From contig SSGN01000151.1 in NCBI GenBank assembly GCA_008016945.1, positions 1 to 17,271 of the forward strand: a stretch of 17,271 nucleotides of DNA, in the 5' to 3' direction. Source of the DNA: Flavobacteriales bacterium (GTDB taxonomy: Bacteria > Bacteroidota > Bacteroidia > Flavobacteriales > PHOS-HE28). Shown here piece after piece: positions 1 to 8,185 of this stretch. A model generated the notes under the pieces. The model was given only the letters and a program-made list of their open reading frames with translations, did not search any database and had not been told where the DNA came from. Within the stretch, counting starts at the first letter, position 1. Each line of letters begins with the position of its first letter. The position numbers were made by a program, and so were the translations under genes.

Positions 1-1
1 G

Positions 2-532
2 ATGTACACCGCGCAGCTGAAGGACCACGGCCCGTTCAGCATCCGCTACCCGCGCGGCGAGGGCGTGATGACCGAGTGGAAGACACCCTTCAAGGAGATC
101 AAGATCGGCACGGGCCGCAGGGTGCGCTCGGGCAACGACATCGCCGTGCTCAGCATCGGGCACATCGGCAACATCGCCGCCAAGGGGATCGATGCGCTGG
201 AAGCCGAGGGCTACAGCGTGGCGCACTACGACATGCGTTTCGCCAAGCCGATCGATGAACTGCTGCTGCACGAGGTGTTCGGCAAGTTCAAGCACGTGAT
301 CACCATTGAGGATGGATGCATCCAAGGCGGCATGGGCAGTGCCGTGCTGGAGTTCATGGCCGACCACGGCTACCACGCCCAGGTGAAGCGCCTCGGCATC
401 CCCGACCGGTGGATCGAGCACGGTACGCAGCCGGAACTGTACGCGGAGTGCGGGTTCGATGATGTGGCCCTGATCGCGGCGGTGAAAGAGATGCTGCCGG
501 CGAAGGGGAAGGCGGTGAAGGCGAGCGCGTGA
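2..532 (+). CDS. dxs: 1-deoxy-D-xylulose-5-phosphate synthase, C-terminal part (5' truncated by window edge)
   Basis: DXS condenses pyruvate and glyceraldehyde 3-phosphate to DXP, the first step of the MEP isoprenoid pathway and a precursor for thiamine and pyridoxal phosphate. Only the last ~176 residues are inside the window; the reading frame is open at base 2 and the true start lies upstream. What is visible is the end of the pyrimidine-binding domain (SIRYPRGEG) followed by the transketolase C-terminal domain, with IGHIGNIA, MRFAKPID, ITIEDGCIQGGMGSAV and RLGIPDRWIEHG, all typical of DXS. The extreme C-terminus is a short Lys/Ala-rich tail. The stop is at 530-532. No terminator hairpin is obvious; the accessory island begins within ten bases of the stop. 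Identification is by motif recognition and is considered secure. Confidence 0.95.
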   Translation: MYTAQLKDHGPFSIRYPRGEGVMTEWKTPFKEIKIGTGRRVRSGNDIAVLSIGHIGNIAAKGIDALEAEGYSVAHYDMRFAKPIDELLLHEVFGKFKHVITIEDGCIQGGMGSAVLEFMADHGYHAQVKRLGIPDRWIEHGTQPELYAECGFDDVALIAAVKEMLPAKGKAVKASA

Positions 533-541
533 TCTGGCTGC

Positions 542-602
542 ATGGCCGCTCCCCGGAGAACGAAACCCCGCTGCATCATCATCGCCGGGCCTCAAGGAGG
601 CA
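542..602 (+). pseudogene. Decayed 5' fragment of a zeta-toxin-like gene (partial duplicate of 1927-1986)
   Basis: These 61 bases align with the first 60 bases of the intact zeta-toxin-like gene starting at 1927. I count about seven mismatches and one extra G (589), roughly 87% identity, including a 28-base identical core. The fragment starts with an ATG nine bases after the dxs stop and encodes the same N-terminus (MAAPRRTKPRCIIIAGP). It runs out of frame inside the Walker A motif (GPQGGN instead of GPNGAGKT) and stops at 611-613. Similarity ends near 602. It is therefore a remnant, not a functional gene. Together with the intact copy it brackets the reverse-strand ATPase gene as direct repeats about 1.38 kb apart. 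Confidence 0.7.
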
Positions 603-624
603 ACATCCTGTGATCCTACAAGCC

Positions 625-1791
625 CTACCGCACCGCCGCTTCCAAGTGGTCCCACAGCGTGGCCAATGAGCATACGGTGATGCCTAGGCCGTAGGGGTGG
701 TCCTTCGCGCTGGGCGTCACCACCAACCGCACCGGGGCCTGCACGGCCTCGTAGGCGAGCATATTGCCCTTGCTCAACGAGGGGCTGTTGGTGCTCTTCA
801 CCTCCATGGCCGCCAGCACCTTGTTGCCGCGCACCACCAGCAGGTCCAGTTCCGAACCGTCCTGCGTGCGGAAGTGGCACAGCTCGGCACGGCCTTCGAG
901 GCGGGCGCGCACCTGCTGTGCCACGAACCCCTCCCATGATGCACCGCGCAGGTGGTGGCCGAACAGGTCGTCGTGCGAACGCACGTTCAGCAGCGCGTGC
1001 AGCATGCCACTGTCGGTGATGTACACCTTGGGCGCCCGTATCAGCCGCTTACGCAGGTTGGTTTGGAAGCTGGGCAGCGCGAAGGTGACGTACGCCGCCT
1101 CGAAGAAGCCGAGGTAGTGCTTCACCGTGGGCGGGCTGAGGCCGATGGAGCGCGCGAGCATGGCCATGTTGAGCACGGAGCCGTGCGTGCTGGCGAGCAT
1201 GCGCAGCAGTTGCAGGGCGGTGCCCGCGTTGGCCCGCAGCCCCAGTTCGGGCAGGTCGCGCTCGGTGAAGGAGCGCAGCAGGTCGCGCTGCACGGCGCTG
1301 GTGTCGGCATCGCTATCCGCGAGGAACGCGTCCGGATAGCCCCCGCGCAGCCACAGGCGGTCCTGCTGCCTGCGCGGCACCTCATGCCCGGAGAAGGGGT
1401 AGAGGTCCAGATAGGCCACCCGGCCCGCCAGCGACTCCGATGCGCGTTGCACGATCACCGGCGAACTGGACCCCAGCAGCAGGAAGCGCCCCGCACGGCG
1501 GTCGCGGTCCACCAAGGTGCGCAGCAGGGGGAAGAGCTCCGGCATGCGCTGTGCCTCGTCGATCACCACCAGCTCATCGGTATGGGCCAGCAGGTATTCC
1601 TTGGCGTTGCGCAGGATGGCCCGGTCGTCGGGATCCTCGAGGTCCAGCCGCACCGAGGGCCGTCCCAGCCGCTTCACCAACAGGTGCGAGAGCGTGGTCT
1701 TGCCCACCTGCCGCGCACCAAGGATGGCCACCACGGGGCGCTCCCGGAGGCGGTCAAGGGCGGTGTCGGCAAGCAGGCGCTGGATCGGCAT
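625..1791 (-). CDS. AAA (AAA_14) ATPase with C-terminal DUF4143 domain
   Basis: This is a predicted 388-residue P-loop ATPase of the COG1373 type. Walker A is GARQVGKTT (residues 25-33). Walker B is LVVIDEAQ (74-81). A sensor-like strand, FLLLGSSSP, lies near 110. The C-terminal half is DUF4143-like, with LYPFSGHEV, LRGGYPDAFL, TERDLPELG, a winged-helix-like segment, ITDSGMLHALL and GASWEGFVAQQV. It ends in a PD-(D/E)XK-like arrangement (GSELDLLV then AAMEVKS). I start at the ATG at 1791, just before MPIQRLL, because family members begin about 20 residues before Walker A. The in-frame extension to 2040 crosses the inverted repeat and the zeta gene and looks non-coding. The family is widespread in Bacteroidota and archaea, mostly in accessory regions, and its role is poorly defined. 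It is divergent from the zeta-like gene and shares a palindromic control region with it. Confidence 0.9.
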   Translation of the reverse strand: MPIQRLLADTALDRLRERPVVAILGARQVGKTTLSHLLVKRLGRPSVRLDLEDPDDRAILRNAKEYLLAHTDELVVIDEAQRMPELFPLLRTLVDRDRRAGRFLLLGSSSPVIVQRASESLAGRVAYLDLYPFSGHEVPRRQQDRLWLRGGYPDAFLADSDADTSAVQRDLLRSFTERDLPELGLRANAGTALQLLRMLASTHGSVLNMAMLARSIGLSPPTVKHYLGFFEAAYVTFALPSFQTNLRKRLIRAPKVYITDSGMLHALLNVRSHDDLFGHHLRGASWEGFVAQQVRARLEGRAELCHFRTQDGSELDLLVVRGNKVLAAMEVKSTNSPSLSKGNMLAYEAVQAPVRLVVTPSAKDHPYGLGITVCSLATLWDHLEAAVR

Positions 1792-1802
1792 GGCGCAGAG
1801 TG

Positions 1803-1843
1803 AACCCTGCAAATATAAAGTCGGGATTTCGATTTGCAGGGTT
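1803..1843. promoter_or_regulatory. Perfect 12-bp inverted repeat with back-to-back Bacteroidota-type promoter elements
   Basis: Arms 1803-1814 (AACCCTGCAAAT) and 1832-1843 (its exact reverse complement) are separated by 17 bases. On the minus strand TATATTTG (1817-1810) matches the Bacteroidota -7 consensus TAnnTTTG. It lies 19 bases after CTG (1839-1837), one mismatch from the -33 TTG, and 18 bases before the ATPase start. The symmetry creates the same layout on the plus strand: CTG (1807-1809), 19 bases, then TCGATTTG (1829-1836), one mismatch from consensus, about 90 bases before the zeta-like gene. The repeat and motifs are directly visible. Function as divergent promoters and/or an operator for a dimeric regulator is inferred. 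Confidence 0.55.
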
Positions 1844-1926
1844 GCGAAATGGTCGTGAGGCGGTGTTCTGAAGGACGACCGATCGGGGTCGCCACCATTG
1901 GCGGGGCGTACGCGTACCTTGGCCTC

Positions 1927-2457
1927 ATGGCCGCCTCCCGGAAAGCGAAACCCCGCTGCATCATCATCGCCGGCCCCAATGGGGCAGGGAAGACGACGTT
2001 CGCCAAGAAGTTCTTGACACCGGACAAGGGTATCCTCCATTTCGTGAATGCGGACCTGATCGCTTCGGGCTTGTCACCGCTGCATCCCGAGTTGGCGGCT
2101 CGTGCGGCGGGCCGGTTGCTGCTTTCCGAACTGGACCGGCTGACGAACGCGGGAATATCATTCGCGCTGGAAAGTACCTTGAGCGGACGCACGTACGTGG
2201 AGTGGATCCAACGCATGAAAGAGCGGGGCTATACCGTGGAAATGCTCTTTCTCCGCTTGGAAAGCCCAGAACTGGCGATCAAGCGTGTGGCACACCGGGT
2301 GAAGCAGGGAGGCCATCATGTGCCACCGGAAGATGTGCGGCGGCGTTATGTGCGTGGATGGCATAACTTTGAACAGCAATACCGCCCGCTGGCCGACGCA
2401 TGGGCGGTGTATGAGAATTCCGGAGCTGTTCCCATACCCTTGGAGCAATATCCATGA
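1927..2457 (+). CDS. Zeta-toxin-like P-loop kinase (COG4185-type predicted ATPase)
   Basis: This is a 176-residue protein with the hallmark order of the zeta/COG4185 family. Walker A is GPNGAGKTT (16-24), followed by FVNADLIASGLSP (39-51), with a likely catalytic/substrate Asp at 43. FALESTLSG (79-87) comes next, then a lid segment with GGHHVPPEDVRRRYVRGWHNF, rich in arginines for phosphate binding. Known zeta toxins phosphorylate UDP-N-acetylglucosamine and so block wall synthesis; whether this short branch uses the same substrate is not known. The start at 1927 is chosen because the duplicate at 542 begins at the same ATG and the family starts close to Walker A; an upstream in-frame ATG at 1834 is unlikely. 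The gene overlaps the next small ORF by ATGA (2454-2457), so the two are probably translationally coupled. Its base composition looks slightly more AT-rich than dxs, compatible with horizontal acquisition. Confidence 0.85.
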   Translation: MAASRKAKPRCIIIAGPNGAGKTTFAKKFLTPDKGILHFVNADLIASGLSPLHPELAARAAGRLLLSELDRLTNAGISFALESTLSGRTYVEWIQRMKERGYTVEMLFLRLESPELAIKRVAHRVKQGGHHVPPEDVRRRYVRGWHNFEQQYRPLADAWAVYENSGAVPIPLEQYP

Positions 2458-2612
2458 GCAAGAAGAAGCAGAAGGCCGAGTCGGAAGAATTCTTCACCGC
2501 CGTGGCGAAAGCCATGAAGGAGGCCGCCAAGGAAGCCCGCCGCGTGGCCCGCATGCACGGCACCAAGGTGTGGGTGGTGAAAGATGGTAAGATCGTGGGG
2601 CTGGAGCCGTAG
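2454..2612 (+). CDS. Small basic protein, candidate antitoxin/partner of the zeta-like kinase
   Basis: This 52-residue ORF starts inside the stop region of the zeta-like gene (ATGA overlap) and ends with TAG at 2610-2612. The N-terminal two thirds form a charged amphipathic helix (MSKKKQKAESEEFFTAVAKA, then KEAAKEARRVARMHG). The C-terminal part looks like a small beta hairpin, VWVVKDGKIVGLEP. I recall small proteins of this shape next to COG4185-type genes, but I do not know a named family. The overlap implies co-translation with the kinase. Antitoxin function is inferred only from size and linkage; the order toxin-antitoxin would be the reverse of most type II modules. It could instead be a structural partner of the kinase. 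Existence as a gene is likely because the overlap, codon pattern and helix periodicity agree. Confidence 0.7.
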   Translation: MSKKKQKAESEEFFTAVAKAMKEAAKEARRVARMHGTKVWVVKDGKIVGLEP

Positions 2613-2664
2613 GTGAGCTACCTCTCCAGCACCGACCGCACCCACCCCACGGCAGCTCTCCCCA

Positions 2665-3060
2665 CTACTTCGCCAAGACCGTCAGTACCCATGCCATCGC
2701 TTCCTGTTCCGAAGTGAACATGCGGATCTCGTACGGTTGGGGGTGGTAGGCGTAGTGGATCTCCGTAAGCCTTTTGAACAGTCCATCGGAGGCGACCAAG
2801 GCGTGGGCGCGGACCCTATGCTCGAACCCTGCCGTACTGTGTTCCTGCTGCATGGCGCCGAGGTCCATCTCCCCATCGTTGGGCAGTACGCCGATCACGC
2901 CGAACGCTGGATCATCGGTGATCCGTTCGCAGCTGGCGATCACCTCGGCGATGCCGTCCGTGCTGAACTGGATCCCTTCGTGGTAGCGGATCACCACCAC
3001 ATCGGGTCGGACCAGCTCGATGGTCGCAAGCCGTGTTTCGATGGTACGCTGCGCGGACAT
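2665..3060 (-). CDS. Small STAS/SpoIIAA-like domain protein (DUF7793-like)
   Basis: This is a 131-residue soluble protein without signal peptide or membrane segment. Its pattern resembles the STAS-like small proteins frequent in Bacteroidota. An initial strand pair (VVVIRYHEGIQFS) is followed by a helix (GIAEVIASCERI), a central strand (GVIGVLPNDG) and a helix-rich section (HALVASDGLFKRLTEIHY). It ends with the characteristic MFTSEQEAMAWV, in which a final helix carries an aromatic residue. Such proteins are usually of unknown function. The start at 3060 is the only good ATG. It lies 38 bases downstream of the membrane-protein gene on the same strand and is probably the last gene of the lepA transcript. 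It converges with the zeta/antitoxin pair, 52 bases away. The family assignment is tentative; the coding call is firm. Confidence 0.7.
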   Translation of the reverse strand: MSAQRTIETRLATIELVRPDVVVIRYHEGIQFSTDGIAEVIASCERITDDPAFGVIGVLPNDGEMDLGAMQQEHSTAGFEHRVRAHALVASDGLFKRLTEIHYAYHPQPYEIRMFTSEQEAMAWVLTVLAK

Positions 3061-3098
3061 CGGGGATGGGATGGAGCAATATACGCCCCGCTATGGCC

Positions 3099-4529
3099 TC
3101 AGTGGAACGAGGTGGTGGTATTCCTGGGTGTTGGAACCTCCTCGAACCGCTCGTTACGCCAAACGAACGCCCGATCCTGAGGCCCGGTCGTACGCCATGC
3201 CCCGCGGAACAGGAAGCCTTTCGTAAGCGCGTCCTGCAATTGGGTGGCCTCGGGGACCACGATGATGCGGGCGCCTTCGCCACCGGCAAGGTCTACCGCT
3301 TCCGGAAGTCCATTGCGGAAGATGAACGCTCCGGCATGGGCGTCGGGCAGGCCAGCGAGCCAAAGGTCGCCATGGTCCGGCACCGAGGGCAGGCCGTTCA
3401 GGCAGCGCCGGGTGAGGCGTGAAGCCTCTTGCCAATGCGCATGGTTCTGGTGCAACAGCACGATGCTGCCGGTGCAGAGGGCCAGCGCTGCCAGCGCCCG
3501 CAGCCGCCGTTGCCCGATGCCGGACAGGGCGGTACCGACCAGCCCGCACAGGAAGGCCGATGGCAGATACAGGTAGCGATCGCTTTCGCTGGTCACCGTG
3601 CTCACCCCACCAGCCACCGCGATCCCCGAGGCCACCACGGTGAGCAGTGCCAACAGCCGCAACTTTCCGTTCATCGCCGTTCGGCGGGCGGCACGTGCGA
3701 AGGCGAAGGCCAGTGTGAGGAACGATCCGGCCAACAACGCACCGCGCGTCAGCTGTACGCTGCTGTTCGCTGCGGGAGGCAGGAACAGGCGTCCGGCCAC
3801 TTTCAAGGTGCGCATGACCAATTCGGACCCATCCTTGGGCAGGAGTGCGAGGGTGTAGTCGTGGTCCGCGCCCACGGTGGTGCCGCTGCGCCAGAGGAAC
3901 CAGCCCACCGCGGTTCCGCCCAGGGCGATGAGCAACGGTGGAACACCCGGCCACCCGCGCACCTGCCCGGACCACGCCACCAGCAAAGCGAGGGGGAGCA
4001 GGAGCACGGCGCTTTCGTAGGTGAGTGCGCCAAGGAGCATGGTGGCCGCCATCAGCCCCAGCTTGAGCGGCCTACGCAGGTCGGCGCCACCGATGACCAA
4101 GCCGAGGAGCACGGCCATGGTGCCCAGCGCCGATTCCCGGCCCACGAGCCAGACGATGGATTCCTGATGGAACGGATACACCAGGAACAACAAGGCACTG
4201 AGGAGGCCTGCGGTACGACCGGCCCAGCTTGTCATCAGCACCGAAAGCAGGAAGGCGTTGACCCCGTGCACCACCACGTTGAACGCGCGGTGCCCTTCCA
4301 CCGCAGTGCCCCAGAGGTGGTGTCCGAGCCGGAAGGAGAGGTCGCTCAGCGGACGGAAGAAGCCCTCGCGCCAGGGTATGCCGCGCACCCCGGCGTTCCA
4401 CAGGGCCGAGTGGTCGTCGCTGAAGGCCGAAAGCCCCAGCACCGGCCAGAACAGGAGGAAGGCGACCGCCAGGAACACGGGTAGCCACCACCAGGGTGCG
4501 GAACGGGTAGGGACCGAAGGCAACCGCAT
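3099..4529 (-). CDS. Polytopic membrane protein, GT-C glycosyltransferase-like
   Basis: This 476-residue protein has about nine to ten hydrophobic segments in the first ~340 residues and a soluble C-terminal part of ~130 residues. The first membrane helix (WWWLPVFLAVAFLLFWPVL) is followed by an acidic loop, FSDDHSALWN, with adjacent acidic residues as in the catalytic first loop of GT-C enzymes. Further features recall TMTC/O-mannosyltransferase-like proteins: FRPLSDLSF, HRAFNVVVHGVNAFLL, YPFHQESIVWLVGRESALG and SDRYLYLPSAF. This suggests transfer of a lipid-linked sugar on the periplasmic side, but no substrate can be named and the similarity is only at motif level. The start at 4529 directly precedes the first membrane helix. 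The gene follows lepA after 40 bases containing a hairpin and precedes the STAS-like gene. Confidence 0.7.
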   Translation of the reverse strand: MRLPSVPTRSAPWWWLPVFLAVAFLLFWPVLGLSAFSDDHSALWNAGVRGIPWREGFFRPLSDLSFRLGHHLWGTAVEGHRAFNVVVHGVNAFLLSVLMTSWAGRTAGLLSALLFLVYPFHQESIVWLVGRESALGTMAVLLGLVIGGADLRRPLKLGLMAATMLLGALTYESAVLLLPLALLVAWSGQVRGWPGVPPLLIALGGTAVGWFLWRSGTTVGADHDYTLALLPKDGSELVMRTLKVAGRLFLPPAANSSVQLTRGALLAGSFLTLAFAFARAARRTAMNGKLRLLALLTVVASGIAVAGGVSTVTSESDRYLYLPSAFLCGLVGTALSGIGQRRLRALAALALCTGSIVLLHQNHAHWQEASRLTRRCLNGLPSVPDHGDLWLAGLPDAHAGAFIFRNGLPEAVDLAGGEGARIIVVPEATQLQDALTKGFLFRGAWRTTGPQDRAFVWRNERFEEVPTPRNTTTSFH

Positions 4530-4540
4530 CGGCCAAAGCT

Positions 4541-4563
4541 ATGCCCTGCGCGGAGCAGGGCAT
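4541..4563 (-). terminator. Hairpin between lepA and the membrane-protein gene
   Basis: Perfect 9-bp arms (4541-4549 and 4555-4563) enclose a 5-base loop, starting 6 bases after the lepA stop on the minus strand. No T-run follows, so it may be a weak terminator, an RNA-processing or stability hairpin, or a structure affecting the next start codon, which lies 11 bases further on. The structure is visible; its role is open. Confidence 0.45.
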
Positions 4564-4569
4564 GGCGCC

Positions 4570-6357
<1,788 letters not shown>

Positions 6358-6392
6358 GTGCTTGGAATACAGGGGTATTGGCCAAAGGGCTG

Positions 6393-6400
6393 CGAAGGTA
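6393..6400 (-). promoter_or_regulatory. Possible -7 element of lepA (TACCTTCG)
   Basis: One mismatch to TAnnTTTG, located about 36 bases before the lepA start codon. No clear TTG is seen at -33. It is one of three TAnnTTCG octamers upstream of genes in this window (with 10780-10787 and 15171-15178). Confidence 0.3.
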
Positions 6401-6431
6401 ACCCAAGATCGGCCGTGGATGGAGCACGCTT

Positions 6432-6439
6432 TATCTTTG
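6432..6439 (+). promoter_or_regulatory. -7 promoter element upstream of the ECF sigma gene (TATCTTTG)
   Basis: Exact match to the Bacteroidota -7 consensus TAnnTTTG in the lepA/sigma intergenic region, about 70 bases before the sigma start. A TTG at the expected -33 spacing is not evident, so either an activator or an alternative sigma factor may be needed. Motif seen; promoter function inferred. Confidence 0.45.
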
Positions 6440-6510
6440 AACGTTGTGCCCGGCGTTTTCGAGGCCAGGCAACCATTCGCATGCGGATCGCATCATTCCA
6501 ACGGATGACC

Positions 6511-7065
6511 ATGACGGATGAACGGCTGGTGGAAGGCTGCGTGAAGGGGGATCCCGTGGCGCAAAAAGCCCTTTATCAGCAGTACGCCAGGAAGATGATG
6601 AGTATTTGCATGCGTTACGCCAATGACCGGGACCAAGCCCAGGACATCTTGCAGGATGGCTTCGTGAAGGTGTTCCAGAAGATGGACCACTACCGGGGCG
6701 ATGGGCCATTGGGGGGGTGGATCGCTCGCACCATGGTGAATACAGCGTTGGACCACATACGCCGCAATAAACCGTATGATCATAGCCTGGACCTCACCGA
6801 GGCCGAGCACCTGCATCAGGAGGACGAGCATGTGCTCTCCGGAATGAGCACCGATGAGCTGATGGCCCTGATCCAGGCGTTGCCAACGGGCTACCGAACG
6901 GTCTTCAACCTGTTCGCCATCGAGGGCTATGCCCATAAGGATATCGCCGAAATGCTGGGGGTGAGCGAGAACACCTCCAAATCGCAGTTCATGAAAGCGC
7001 GGGCCTACCTGCGTAAGTTGCTGCCCAAGGAAGTGGCGGCCCTATACGGACACGGACATGAGTGA
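6511..7065 (+). CDS. ECF-type RNA polymerase sigma-70 factor
   Basis: This is a 184-residue sigma factor with only regions 2 and 4. Region 2 (about 6-85) contains DQAQDILQDGFVKVFQKM and a GWIARTMVNTALDHIRR helix for core binding and -10 recognition. Region 4 (about 115-170) contains LPTGYRTVFNLFAIEGYAHK and the helix-turn-helix AEMLGVSENTSKSQFMKARA for -35 recognition. The start MTDERLVEGC at 6511 matches how related factors begin; 6505 (two codons longer) and 6481 are alternatives. Its 3' end overlaps the next gene by 8 bases (ATGAGTGA, 7058-7065), which points to coupled translation with a dedicated membrane regulator. Target genes are unknown; the secreted protein gene downstream is an obvious candidate. 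Confidence 0.93.
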   Translation: MTDERLVEGCVKGDPVAQKALYQQYARKMMSICMRYANDRDQAQDILQDGFVKVFQKMDHYRGDGPLGGWIARTMVNTALDHIRRNKPYDHSLDLTEAEHLHQEDEHVLSGMSTDELMALIQALPTGYRTVFNLFAIEGYAHKDIAEMLGVSENTSKSQFMKARAYLRKLLPKEVAALYGHGHE

Positions 7066-8092
7066 TCCTTTGAATACCCTCCTGCAACAGCGGTTCCAGG
7101 GCCACGAGGCTCCGGTGGACCCTCATGTTTGGGAGGGTGTACGACAACAACTCGCCGCCGCCGGTGCGGGGGGCGACGAGGTGAATGAATTGTTCAAGGA
7201 GCGCTTTCAAGGGCACGAGGTTCCGGTGGACCCATCGGCCTGGATGGCGATCAGCGGCCAACTGGGACATGCCGTGGCGGCAGGCTCCGCTTCTGGCTCG
7301 GTGTGGGCATGGGTCGCCGCCGGGGCTACGGCCGTGGCGGTGTCCACGGCGGTATGGTTCGGCGGAGGCTCCGGATCCGCTCCTTCAGGCCCCGTTGTGG
7401 CGGTGACCGAGGTGATGTCGCCCGTTGCCGAACAAGTACGATCCGCAGAGCCGGTCGCTCCAAGCCCCGCCGATCCTGTGGGGAAGGTGGAGCGCACACA
7501 CGAGCATGCCGTAACTCGCTCCGGTGCTGCACGGTGGAACCCTTCCCCGAAGCGGACCGCTCCGGTGGCAATGGTTGATGAACGTATGGAACGGCCGGTT
7601 CCCCAGACCGCCGAGCCGATGGAAGCACCGGTGGAGCAGCATGGCCCTGCCGTGGTGTCGGATATCATCAACGTGCTTGAGGAACAAGTGTGGCATCGAC
7701 CGGTGACCGCAAAGCCGGAGCCCGGGCTTACCACAACACCGCGAAGCGATACGACGGGAGATCGGGTGGTCCATACGCCAGCCTCCACCGAACCCGCTAA
7801 GGAACCCCTAACCCCACTTCCTAAGCTGTTCATGGCCAACACCTTCACTCCCAATGGCGATGGGGTGAACGACACCTATTACGTGGAAGGCGAAGGGTAT
7901 GCCATGATCCTGATGCGGGTCTATTCCATGAAGACCAACGCCTTGGTGTTCAGCACCAACAGTGCTGAACCCTGGACCGGTGAGGGGTGTGAGGATGGCA
8001 TGTACATGGTGGCCATGGAGGCCCATACGGCCGACGGACGCTCCACCACCGAAGGAAAGGTGGTTTGGCTCACCAGGAATCGAATGAACTAA
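7058..8092 (+). CDS. Putative membrane anti-sigma factor with a T9SS-like C-terminal domain
   Basis: 344 residues in three parts. Residues 1-75 are predicted cytoplasmic and hold two copies of a ~27-residue motif (6-32 and 43-69), each with RFQGHE-PVDP-W and a hydrophobic end. One membrane helix follows (about 82-101, WAWVAAGATAVAVSTAVWF) with no cleavable signal peptide. Then comes a ~150-residue Pro/Thr/Glu-rich linker, and from about 254 to the end a domain with ANTFTPNGDGVND, PWTGEGCEDGMYMV and EGKVVWL. This matches the gliding motility/T9SS type B C-terminal domain, except that the usual NRWGxxVF strand is replaced by YSMKTNALVF. The 8-base overlap with the sigma gene and the single membrane helix suggest an anti-sigma factor, although no known anti-sigma (zinc or FecR-like) motif is visible. 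Anti-sigma role and N-in topology are inferred; the domain reading is direct. Confidence 0.8.
   Translation: MSDPLNTLLQQRFQGHEAPVDPHVWEGVRQQLAAAGAGGDEVNELFKERFQGHEVPVDPSAWMAISGQLGHAVAAGSASGSVWAWVAAGATAVAVSTAVWFGGGSGSAPSGPVVAVTEVMSPVAEQVRSAEPVAPSPADPVGKVERTHEHAVTRSGAARWNPSPKRTAPVAMVDERMERPVPQTAEPMEAPVEQHGPAVVSDIINVLEEQVWHRPVTAKPEPGLTTTPRSDTTGDRVVHTPASTEPAKEPLTPLPKLFMANTFTPNGDGVNDTYYVEGEGYAMILMRVYSMKTNALVFSTNSAEPWTGEGCEDGMYMVAMEAHTADGRSTTEGKVVWLTRNRMN
7073..7264 (+). repeat. Tandem duplication within the anti-sigma-like gene
   Basis: Two 81-base coding units (7073-7153 and 7184-7264), offset by 111 bases, encode the two RFQGHE-PVDP-W motifs. Similarity is visible in DNA (GGGCACGAGGTTCCGGTGGA versus the diverged first copy) and clearer in protein. 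This indicates an internal duplication of a short cytoplasmic unit. Confidence 0.7.
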
Positions 8093-8118
8093 GTTGCCGT
8101 ACGTATGGCGATAGCGAC

Positions 8119-8126
8119 TATGTTTG
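8119..8126 (+). promoter_or_regulatory. -7 promoter element upstream of the secreted CUB/PKD protein gene (TATGTTTG)
   Basis: Exact TAnnTTTG match between the anti-sigma-like gene and the cargo gene, with TTG at 8094-8096 and a 22-base spacer, slightly longer than the usual 19-21. It would start transcription near 8133, which argues against the upstream ATG at 8105 as the cargo start. It suggests the cargo can be transcribed apart from the sigma operon. Confidence 0.45.
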
Positions 8127-8185
8127 GACGGATCACACATCAGGTCACGGTCATGACCAAGGCCGGGACATCAGAACCACGCACG

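Noticed and set aside
542..613. The 23-codon ORF after dxs as a real leader peptide or small gene
   Set aside because: It is explained better as a degraded duplicate of the zeta-like gene start: same ATG context, same first residues, one-base insertion and loss of Walker A.
1792..2040. N-terminal extension of the ATPase to an upstream ATG at 2040
   Set aside because: The extension crosses the inverted repeat, promoter-like motifs and the divergent zeta gene, and its composition is unlike the family. MPIQRLL at 1791 fits the usual start.
533..2664. Insertion sequence or transposon as the vehicle of the accessory island
   Set aside because: No transposase, terminal inverted repeats or short target duplication was found. 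The 12-bp inverted repeat is internal and promoter-like, and the direct repeats are gene fragments.
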